Position numbers and translations under genes: made by a program
Shown: piece by piece, positions 56,479 to 64,000 of the stretch
Numbering within the stretch: the first letter of the stretch is position 1
How the letters are laid out: each line of letters starts with the position of its first letter
Assembly: GCA_027422505.1 (NCBI GenBank)
Contig: JAPQWV010000663.1
Location: 240,001-304,000, forward strand
Source: Craterostigma plantagineum
Taxonomy: Eukaryota > Streptophyta > Magnoliopsida > Lamiales > Linderniaceae
DNA length: 64,000 bases
Direction: 5' to 3'
The notes under the pieces: generated by a model
What the model was told of the DNA's origin: nothing
Database searches by the model: none
The model's input: the letters and a program-made list of their open reading frames with translations, nothing else

Positions 56479-56633
56479 GTTGTTCCTTTCGTATCAAAAC
56501 TTCAGCATACAAAAAAACGTGTGACGCAAATATTACTATCATACACACATAAGACTGGACTCTCACAACACAAAGAAACCTCCCAATATTAAACCCACAA
56601 AACAATTCTCACAACCTACGCATTTATGTCGAT

Positions 56634-58144
56634 CTACTCCCACTTATTCCTCGTATGATGACAATGTTTAAAGTCACAAGACAACACCAAAGTACCATCC
56701 ATCCTTTTGTAATTAAACCTCTCAACCAACACATAACATCCAAACTCACTCCACTCAAAACTCTTGTCCAAATTCTGCTCTTCAACTTTGCTAATCTTCT
56801 CCCAGTTTTCATTTCCATGTGCATATCCGCCCCTCGTTTGCTCCCATCTCATTCTTTCGACTAATTCGGTTGTCAATCCTATACGATTTTCCATACTCGT
56901 AAACCATACGAAACCCTCACCATCGATCGAATTCTTATCCCAAGTAGCTTTGTTGGCTCCATTAATGACGGCTTCCTCCTTCTCAACCAAAGCATCTATT
57001 ATTATAGAATTCTTGTTATTATCAAAACCATTGTCTCGGTTACTACAAGAGAAGACCCTTTCCCATCTTTGTTCGAGGGTTATCTCGTAATAAGGCGAGC
57101 CTTTCGCCTGATCTTTCAGCGTTGTACCGTCCTTGATGAACACAAAGGGGGTATACCATTTCCCTACAATATTAGTGTTTGAAGCTTTCTGGGACAGAGG
57201 AAAATCGAAACTTGGAAACTGAGAACGAAGTTTCGAGTCGAGCCCATTTGCTTCCTCGAGGTGGTAGTGCTTTGTACTATTCGAAGAGATCGTCCACCCC
57301 TTTCTTCTGAGAAAACTAGGCGGGAAACCATCTTGTTCTATCGATCTTGCGAAGAAACCTGCCCTCAAGTTGAAAATTAGGGTTTTGTACTGAAATATTT
57401 CGAATTGTTGGTAGGTGTTCTGAGGATTGAAAGGCCCTGGCTTTAGGTCTTTAATGCGAGGAATGAAGCAGCAGTCGACCTTATCTTCTTCGGTGGAGCA
57501 TTCAAATGCTTCCCTGGATCATATACACGTGACTTGAAGAAACATTAAATTTCGGCAAGAAAAGAATAAATGGAAATCTGGTGACCTTTGCAAAGTTTAG
57601 GACTCATATGAAAAAATTTAAAAGTTTGAGCACCAACAATTAGAAAATTTTCTATTGCATACATGCTTTGGGGTAAACTTGATATAGAATTCAGCTTCAA
57701 TCACTACGATATTTTACCTTTTTTTCCTGTGATTGTGTTCGGATAATTTGAGCAGCAACAATAAACTAGTTCAAGCACCAATATTTACTCGCAACAAAAA
57801 AAAGCATAGCATATACAATATACATACCCTATATGTTTTCCATGAGCATCGATGGCATAGTAACGGTTTCCAGATAAGGGAAGGTTGAGAACTGGGATCA
57901 AGAAAACACGGTCCTCGTAAACAACTCTTGATTCTCCAGTCTTCACGGAATATCTAACGGTCAGTTCCTTGTTTTGAGGTAGGGGAAGATCAAGTATAGT
58001 CCTTCTCTTACATAGACCAAAACATGCGTAAGTCTCAGATTCTTGGTCCTTAATAACCAACAAACCTGAATTAGGACCGTCTGGCGCCGTCAGAAGTGAA
58101 TTTGGAGAGTTTTGTGAAGTCGAAAGTCGAGCTGTGGTGTACAT
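56634..58144 (-). CDS. DUF1262 family protein, two exons, intact
   Basis: Exon 1 is 58144-57828 and exon 2 is 57513-56634. The 314-bp intron has a GTATGT donor and a CAG acceptor. The joined frame is 398 codons without stops. Characteristic segments are APDGPNSGLLVIKDQESETY, ACFGLC, LPLPQNKELTVRY and VFLIPVLNLPLSGNRYYAI in exon 1. Exon 2 has ARSIEQDGFPPSFLRRKGW, YHLEEANGLDSKL, GKWYTPFVFIKDG and YYEITLEQRWERVF. These mark the plant DUF1262 family (PF06880), whose biochemical role is unknown. Some members respond to pathogens. No signal peptide or membrane helix is seen. The start at 58144 (MYTTARLSTSQ) fits the family; an in-frame ATG further upstream lacks similarity. Confidence 0.88.
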
Positions 58145-58633
58145 ATTTTCGATTGGTATTGCAATAACACTAACTTGGCTTATGTTTATACATACCACTT
58201 CGACACACACATATATATCGATAGATAGATACTATAATTTTTATAATCAGAAGAATATTCTTCCAGGCAAATTAACGTTGACTCGCCTGTAATTTCCGAA
58301 CGCGTTAGTATTAGGACATACCTTTGCGTGGTAAGTTTGAAAACTTCAACAACGAACCAAACTGAGTAGTACACGTCTTCCTCTTTTATCGTTGACCGTT
58401 CTTGATTGAATTGTCAGGTCAAGGAAAGATTAGTTTTTTTTGGTTTCTCCTGCGATTTATTGATAGTTCCAATAATTAATTCATCAACGAATTGAAAATT
58501 GATTGGGTACGTGTCATTCCTAAGAGAATAATCCATTATGGAGTCTATGAATAATAGTCCCTTTTAATCTTTAAGCGGGCGTTATTATATTATTATTTTA
58601 CGAGTTTGTTGATGTTATAGCTGATAACAGTTG
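58145..58633. other. upstream flank of the DUF1262 gene; site of later insertions
   Basis: AT-rich sequence with a TATA-like ATATATAT at about 58208-58216 (minus-strand promoter candidate for the DUF1262 gene). No gene. ATAAC at 58624-58628 and AGTTG at 58629-58633 are the left copies of the target duplications of the copia element and of the solo LTR that follow. Confidence 0.55.
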
Positions 58634-59444
58634 TGACGTGGACCGCGTAAAACGACCTTTTAGAATGACGGTTGGTACGGCTGGAGTTGGTCTTCCGTTT
58701 CCTTCCCGGCGCGACCTCTTCGGCTGCTCAGTTGTCGTCGTCGTCGAGCCTGACACTCACAAATTCAAAAACACGTCAGAAGGGGCCCGGGTTGCTGTCC
58801 AGCCCCTCCGTCTTTCACCCTAGCCCACATTTCTCTAGCCTTGACCTGGTCTTTCACCCTAGCCCACATTTCTCACGGACCTCGTATTGGGAACATAGTT
58901 TTTCCCACGACCCCATGTTCTCATCTCCTCTTCTTCTTTTCAGTTTTCCTCGCGACTTCTTCTTCCCGCCACGAAACTGCTTGCTCGGGCACCTTTTCCC
59001 TTTGCCGACCCTATCTCCGTGATCGGGCTCTTGCCCCGCTTATGGGGCTTTAGCATTGCTCGGCCTTGCTTTCCTGTTTCTCCCGTTCTCACCCGCCCTC
59101 TCTTCGGGCCTGTCTCCCCGGATATTCTGACATCCTATGATCTCCCCTTTCGGTCCTGGGTCTCTCGATTCCGCTGCCTCACCCCTCTTCCCTCCTCGGG
59201 TATTCCTCTACTCCGGTATTTTATCCTTCCCTGGGCTCCGCCGTCTCGATCAAATCTCTCCCCCTTGGTCCTCTCTGATGAAGCTTCTTCTGCTACCTGG
59301 GGCCAGATTCCCTCAGGCCCTTTGCGCGTCCCTCGGGGATATTCTTTCCGTCTGCCCCGGGTCCTTCGTGCCCCCTTATTCGCGGTCTTTTCGGTAGTCA
59401 ATGTTATTTTACCGTTAGCTTGAAATCCTGAGGGTAACAAGTTG
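58629..59444 (-). mobile_element. solo LTR of a Tat-like element
   Basis: The LTR proper is 58634-59439 (806 bp), starting TGACGTGGACCGCG and ending CCTGAGGGTAACA. It is flanked by identical AGTTG (58629-58633 and 59440-59444). Its end resembles that of the Tat-type LTR at 41938-42809 (ATCCCGGGGGTAACA), so it probably comes from a related family in the same orientation. It is very CT-rich. No internal element sequence is attached, as expected after recombination between two LTRs. The ORFs within it are chance. Confidence 0.85.
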
Positions 59445-59948
59445 GATTTTGGACCCGTGACAATTTTATCAGGACACTATAAAGCCAAAATGACACGAGA
59501 TTTTTACGTGGTTCGTCCAATATCGTCTACCTCTTCGGAGAGAACCAACTTTACTATATTGAGACTGTTACACGTACAAATTTAACACTCGTGTTTAAGC
59601 CAACTCGAAACCCTTACCCACCCGGATAATGTATTTGTACCTACTCCCAACTATCCCAGTAAAACTAAGCTCGCTCTCACCCTTATCGACCCTAATAAGT
59701 TTCCCTCTTACTATTTTTCTCTCACTGAGTGCTTCTCACTTGATTTGGGATGATAATAACTGAAGAATTACCAACCAATTTATAGATGTCTTCAGCTTTT
59801 TTGGACCGCTCAAAATGGGTGGCCAGGAATCCGCCGCGCCGCCCTTTAATATGAAATGTTCATTAATTTATTATATATGTAAAATAGTAGTATAATAAAA
59901 TATTACTTTGTTTTATTTTTGTCTTTTTTGGGCGGCTGGATCTCAACA
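59440..59948 (-). repeat. 3' LTR of the gag-only copia element
   Basis: Ends GGATCTCAACA at 59948, next to a purine tract. The opposite side starts at AGTTGGATTTTGGACCC and lacks about 50 bases present in the right LTR (TGTTGTGGTTGAGCGG... to 61640). Confidence 0.8.
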
Positions 59949-60247
59949 ATTCTCCCCCTCCAGCCTCATGCAACATCTTTTCTGCAAGCGCTTATTCCGG
60001 CAAGTCTGTTTAAGAATAACCCGTTCGTAATTACCACGAACGTCCATTGGCCTTCCTTGTACCAGCTACACATATCCGAATCAAGAATTCAGGTACTACC
60101 CACTTGATGCACCCCGCAACCAATCCTATGTGCAGCTGTCAAACCGACTCTACCTATCGATTCTGAAGAGGGACTTCCACGCAACCCATTCTCCAGTAAG
60201 ATTTCCTTCTCACCATCATCTGCCTTTCCTCCACGCACGCGCGATTT
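59949..60247. other. internal non-coding part of the gag-only copia element
   Basis: Begins with the polypurine tract (minus-strand CTGGAGGGGGAGAAT). The rest has no recognisable coding sequence. It occupies the place where integrase, RT and RNase H would be in a full element. Confidence 0.55.
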
Positions 60248-60660
60248 TTAACTCATCGAAGTCAGAGTATTTTGTACCACAGTCCCGCCCAAACAATACA
60301 AACCTCCACGCTCTTCTCCTTCCAGTAGGACCTTTCTGCCACATGTGATTTTACAGACTCCCCCTACTATGAAACTCCCATAACCCTTGGAATCTAACTG
60401 GCTCAAGGATATTAAATTCCTGCGCAAATATTGGGGATAAAGATCACACCACCCAAGTGCACACCGCTCCGTCAAACCATTTTGTTTTTTACCGTTCCAA
60501 CACCTCGAACATCGCGACGATTCATCAGCCATGGAGACCGAACCCGTGCGTATTTTTCGGAACGTATCAAAATATTTTTTCTCGAATCAAACATGGTACT
60601 TCAACCCTGAATCTAAGATTCATTCATCCGGAGAATGAGCGTCATCATTGGAGACTGTGA
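60248..60660 (-). pseudogene. copia protease to pre-integrase fragment
   Basis: The readable part has YPQYLRRNLISLSQLDSKGY, then GGVCKITCGRKVLLEGEERG and GLYCLGGTVV. This is the stretch that follows the protease active site and leads into the integrase zinc finger of copia elements. The protease Asp site itself is degraded upstream in another frame. After TVV the coding sequence ends. Confidence 0.75.
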
Positions 60661-61458
60661 GAACGTCTCCAAGATAATCTTCTGCTACCATCATTGTTGA
60701 CTTTTCCTCATCATTCCTGTCTTTCCTCCAACAGTTTCTCTTGATGTGACCCGGCTCACCACGCTTGTAGCACACTATGCCCCCTCCCCTTCTTTGATTT
60801 GGACATGCAGCTAACTCCAAATTCTCTGACGTGGAACCTTCCTCTACGATTCTCCCCGTGTAGCCAACGTCGAATTTTGGCTATCCCCATAATATGATCG
60901 TCTCCTCTTTTCATGTGCCAAAAAAGTTGACTGTACATCAACCATCTTCACCGTCATCTTTTCGTACAAGATGGTTGTGACCAAATTATCATAAGAATCG
61001 AGAAGCGACGTAAGATGTAAAAGGGCCTTATATTATTCCTCTAACTTTACATCTACTTTTACAAGTTGGTCTACAAGTCCGTTGAACACGCTAATCTGAT
61101 TGAGATTTCCACCTTCCTACATCTTCAGCCGGTACAGCTCCCGCTTCAGATCTAACTTTGTGGCTAAGTTTTTTCCGAGATGCAGCTCCTCCAACGTCGC
61201 CCACAAGTGTGGTGCAGAATCCACATTAACAACATTATTCATAATGTTATCCGCAATGTACAAACGAATTGTGCAGACACATCTTGACCCCAAATCTTCC
61301 CAATCTTCTTTCGTCAGTTTCTTCGGCTTTGTCGTGTCCCCTTTCAAACCCTTGGCCAAGCCTTGATGAATAAGTATATCCTCCACACATCTCTACCACA
61401 TAGTGAAACTCCCCGTGCCATCAAATTCCCGCACTTTGAAACTGTTTTCAGTCGCCAT
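60661..61458 (-). pseudogene. copia Gag, broken
   Basis: The start is at the ATG at 61458 (MATENSFKVREFDGTGSFTM). A TAG falls directly after the tryptophan that follows. The frame continues with EDILIHQGLAKGLKG, DLGSRCVCTIRLYIADNIMN and HLWATLEELHLGKNLATKL. A zinc knuckle CYKRGEPGHIKRNC at about 60730-60770 has lost its second Cys. Several frame shifts follow. The Gag layout is the same as in other plant copia elements. Confidence 0.8.
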
Positions 61459-61583
61459 TATCCTTTTAGAGATTCATCAGCTTGGCCCGACACTGTCTCC
61501 CCCGTAACGATAAACCTTCTTGATATTCTGATGTGGAAGATCAGACAAAGCTGCAGTCACAGTACTCAGAAATCAATAGGCTT

Positions 61584-61596
61584 GACTCTGATACCA
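61584..61596 (-). other. primer-binding site of the gag-only copia element
   Basis: On the minus strand this reads TGGTATCAGAGTC, two bases from the LTR terminus CAACA. It is the initiator tRNA-Met type with a C to T change near the end. Confidence 0.88.
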
Positions 61597-61598
61597 CT

Positions 61599-62169
61599 TG
61601 TTGTGGTTGAGCGGTAATTTTTCAGCCCCATCGAAAGGTTGATTTTGGACCCGCGACAATTTTATCTGTAAAATATAAAACTGAAATGACGCCGATAGAG
61701 AACACAAGATTTTTACGTGGTTCGGCCAGTACCGCCTACCTCCACGGAAAACATCAGGTTTACTATATTGAGAATATTACATCATACAAATTTAACGCTC
61801 GTGTTTAAATCCAAACTCGAGACCCCTTACCCACCCGGGTAATATATTTGAACCTACTCCCAACTACCCCAATAAAACTAAACAGCTCTCACCCTTATCG
61901 GCCCTGATAAGTCTTTCTCTCACTATTTCTCTCTCACTGAATTCTTGTCACTTGATTTCAGATGATAATAACTGAAGAATTCTCAGTCTATAATTCTTCT
62001 GGACCGCTCAAAACCAGTGGCCTGGAATTTGCCGCGTCGCCTTTAATATGAACCGTTCATTAATTTATTATATAATTTATATATATATATATTTATAATA
62101 ATATTATAATAAAATATCAATAATATTATTTATTTTATTTTTGTCTCTTGCGGCGGCCGGATCTCAACA
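61599..62169 (-). repeat. 5' LTR of the gag-only copia element
   Basis: 571 bp, TGTTGTGGTTGAGC to GGATCTCAACA, followed by ATAAC. It is about 85-90% similar to the left LTR over the shared part by eye. Confidence 0.85.
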
Positions 62170-62174
62170 ATAAC

Positions 62175-63216
62175 TTATCTCAAGACTTTCATATACTCGT
62201 CATACAAACAAGTTGGAAACGTAACTCGTTTATAATTGGATAATGGTTGATAGATCGATATTCATGGATGTTGTCGAACATTTTTTTCTTTCTAATTTTA
62301 TATTTTATATTTCATTAATTTTCATCGAAAATCGATAGATTCTTGGTTTTGTTTTTTTTTTTTACTTTTGGAAAATACATTACCGTCATTTAATTAAATA
62401 TTCGACGACTCTTTTAATATTCTGCAAAATTTTGACGAAAGCATATACTCGTTCAAAAATATCATGTTTTTTCCTTATATAAACAAAAGAAATTTTATAA
62501 ATGCAAATAAGAAGATTATAGTGTTCACAGCATGGATAAGGGTAGAATATCCCTCATCGAACGGAAGCGGATCTCTGTCCACACTCTTTGTCCCATATCA
62601 TAGAGTTTTTAGCCACATTGAGATATAAAAATGTTAAAATTAAGATTATAATATTGATATATAAACAAACGCATAGAGTGTGCGGAAATGTAATAGTAAT
62701 AAGAAACGGTTCCTATTGAAAAACTTATCAATTTACCATTTCTGACAAACGTATAAAGCTATGAGCGCTCTTTTTGCGGCTTCAAGAGTTAATTTGCTGG
62801 TATTTCATGCACACTACACTTTATGCATTTGCTTAACATGTAAATATATATAGTATACATTTAAATTTGAATTAATAATAACTTATAATGTGTAATAGAT
62901 GAAATATTATTTAACAAATATAATTTTGATTGTGAAGATATGATTACAATAAATAAAAGTTAAGTAATAAAACATTAATTGCTCAAATAAAAATAAATTA
63001 TAAATAGAAAATGGTAAAATAAAAATTAAACTTGGCAATTATTATCTACCTGTACCCTTATCCTTTATTAAACTGAATATGCTTACTACTAACGCAATAG
63101 TAATTAATACATATAGATGGCGAAAGGGATTAATGTGTGACCATCGACTCTCTTTTTAGCCGCCACCAATTGTCAAAATTCCATCAGATTTCAGTTCACT
63201 AACTTCTTCTTCGTCA
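62175..63216. other. intergenic, upstream region of the F-box gene
   Basis: AT-rich with homopolymer T and A runs; no ORF or RNA gene was recognised. The promoter of the F-box gene should lie in its right part. TATA-like sequence is too frequent here to choose one. Confidence 0.5.
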
Positions 63217-63306
63217 ATGGAAACTAAGGAAGGTTCACCTGAGAAAGCAAACCATATCGAACCAAGAAAAGCAAAGATATGGACGACGATGCTTCTGAAA
63301 CCCTAA
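63217..63306 (+). promoter_or_regulatory. upstream ORF overlapping the F-box start codon
   Basis: ATG at 63217 opens a 29-codon frame ending with TAA at 63304-63306. It overlaps the F-box start at 63279 in a different frame. If the transcript includes it, scanning ribosomes would meet it first, and it could lower translation of the main frame. Only sequence evidence is available. Confidence 0.5.
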
Positions 63307-64000
63307 TAACTCGAGAAGCTCTCGTTATTCCCCAGGATTTTATTATCCAAGAAATCCTGGTAAGGTTGCCCGTAAAATCCATCCTGAAGTTCAGCTGCGT
63401 TTCAAAATCATGGCTTTCATGGACTTCCTCCCGTAAATTCATCAAAGCCCACATCAAATATTCTACCATTGATCCAAAATTGTCCGATTACAGACTCATG
63501 TTAGGTTTTCGGTATGATTCAGTTCGCAATAACGTGTTTCATGCTTCAGTTAGTCCAATCGCTCGTCATCTCTCGACTGATGCAGTGGCTGATGTTCCCA
63601 TCGAAGACCCTAAGTGGAGATTTAGGATTAACGGTTCTTGTCATGGGTTGCTATGCGTATCTATTCTTAAGCAGAGTCGTCCCACGTTTTTTCCAGAAAA
63701 GCACATCTTTTTGTGGAACCCTGCTACGAAGACGTCGAAGAAATTGCCTCCTCCGAGGAGCGCATGGGAAAGAGTATGGACGCCTATATACGGCATAGGT
63801 TACGATGAGCATAACGACGATTACAAGGTTGTTGGGCTTTTCTGGTATGCATGTCAAGTTGAACGCGCTCCGAAGCTCATGGTAAAATCTTACAGCTTAA
63901 AGGACGATTCTTGGAAGAGGATTGGTGATGTTAAAGGTGCTCTAATGGAGTTTCCAGCCACATCTGTTATATTTTCAAACGGAAGGTTTCACTTTGTACT
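63279..64000 (+). CDS. F-box protein with F-box-associated domain (CPR1/CPR30-like), cut by window end
   Basis: Open from the ATG at 63279 to the last base: 240 codons plus two bases, no stop. After a short acidic N-terminus, residues about 18-58 form an F-box (IPQDFIIQEILVRLPVKSIL, KFSCVSKSWLSW). This is the SKP1-binding part of an SCF ubiquitin ligase receptor. From about residue 115 a type-1 F-box-associated domain begins: INGSCHGLLCVS, IFLWNPATKTSKKLP, YGIGYDEHNDDYKVVGLF and VKSYSLKDDSWKRIGD. This domain usually binds the substrate. Typical members have 360-420 residues, so over half is visible. The family includes CPR1/CPR30, which controls immune receptor levels, but the substrate here cannot be inferred. 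Confidence 0.9.
   Translation, partial: MDDDASETLITREALVIPQDFIIQEILVRLPVKSILKFSCVSKSWLSWTSSRKFIKAHIKYSTIDPKLSDYRLMLGFRYDSVRNNVFHASVSPIARHLSTDAVADVPIEDPKWRFRINGSCHGLLCVSILKQSRPTFFPEKHIFLWNPATKTSKKLPPPRSAWERVWTPIYGIGYDEHNDDYKVVGLFWYACQVERAPKLMVKSYSLKDDSWKRIGDVKGALMEFPATSVIFSNGRFHFV

Larger units (their letters stand above)
59440..62174 (-). mobile_element. gag-only Ty1/copia element with shortened 3' LTR
   Basis: The left LTR (59440-59948) and right LTR (61599-62169) are homologous (shared GATTTTTACGTGGTTCG.CCA and other blocks). They flank about 1.65 kb carrying only Gag and a piece of protease/pre-integrase. The primer site lies next to the right LTR and a purine tract next to the left one, giving minus orientation. 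ATAAC lies both at 62170-62174 and at 58624-58628, directly left of the solo LTR. It is therefore the likely target duplication. Integrase, RT and RNase H are absent, so the element is non-autonomous. Confidence 0.82.

Noticed and set aside
58638..59423. Several plus- and minus-strand ORFs of 60-134 codons in the CT-rich block
   Set aside because: The block is a solo LTR bounded by AGTTG duplications. The ORFs arise from low stop frequency in GC/CT-rich DNA and have no domain.

Overview
The window is nuclear DNA of a flowering plant, most likely a eudicot. It is AT-rich, has spliced genes of plant-specific families (a DUF1262 protein and an F-box/FBA protein), and is mostly LTR retrotransposons whose primer-binding sites match plant tRNA ends. 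No species can be named from the sequence alone. There is no bacterial operon, CRISPR array, tRNA or rRNA gene. The content is a transposon-dominated intergenic region with a few host genes.

Layout: (1) 1-3.5 kb, a degenerate minus-strand Ty1/copia element entering from outside the window. (2) 4,941-14,994, a decayed minus-strand Athila-type Ty3/gypsy element with both LTRs. (3) 16,263-16,900, a non-autonomous hAT-like element with a perfect 8-bp target duplication. (4) 17,210-17,788, a broken cytokinin-response-factor (AP2/ERF) gene fragment abutting a 5'-truncated plus-strand chromovirus pol (17,789-20,269). The 3' LTR of that chromovirus was later split by a copia element (21,100-24,062) that has lost reverse transcriptase. 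(5) 25,484-25,794, a small inverted-repeat element. (6) 26,555-27,111, an intact two-exon Nudix hydrolase gene resembling NUDX1. (7) 27.35-29.1 kb and beyond, the 5' part of another copia element. (8) 30,230-40,865, a complete and recent minus-strand chromovirus of the same family as (4), with about 3-kb LTRs that differ at roughly 0.6% of positions.

(9) 41,938-54,597, a complete minus-strand Tat/Retand-type Ty3/gypsy element. It has a typical gag-pol, an extra RNase H, a minisatellite, and two successive antisense ORFs, each with its own TATA box. (10) 55,780-56,470, a second hAT-like element. (11) 56,634-58,144, an intact two-exon DUF1262 gene. (12) 58.6-62.2 kb, a gag-only copia element whose 3' LTR edge received a Tat-like solo LTR. 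(13) From 63,279 to the window end, the first 240 codons of an F-box/FBA gene with an overlapping upstream ORF.

The host genes do not form a pathway; they are isolated survivors between nested insertions. The most unusual structure is the Tat-type element, with its duplicated antisense transcription units and a hairpin-spaced tandem repeat between them and pol. Next are the transcription-factor fragment joined to a chromovirus pol, the motif arrays inside the LTRs, and the two RT-less copia derivatives.
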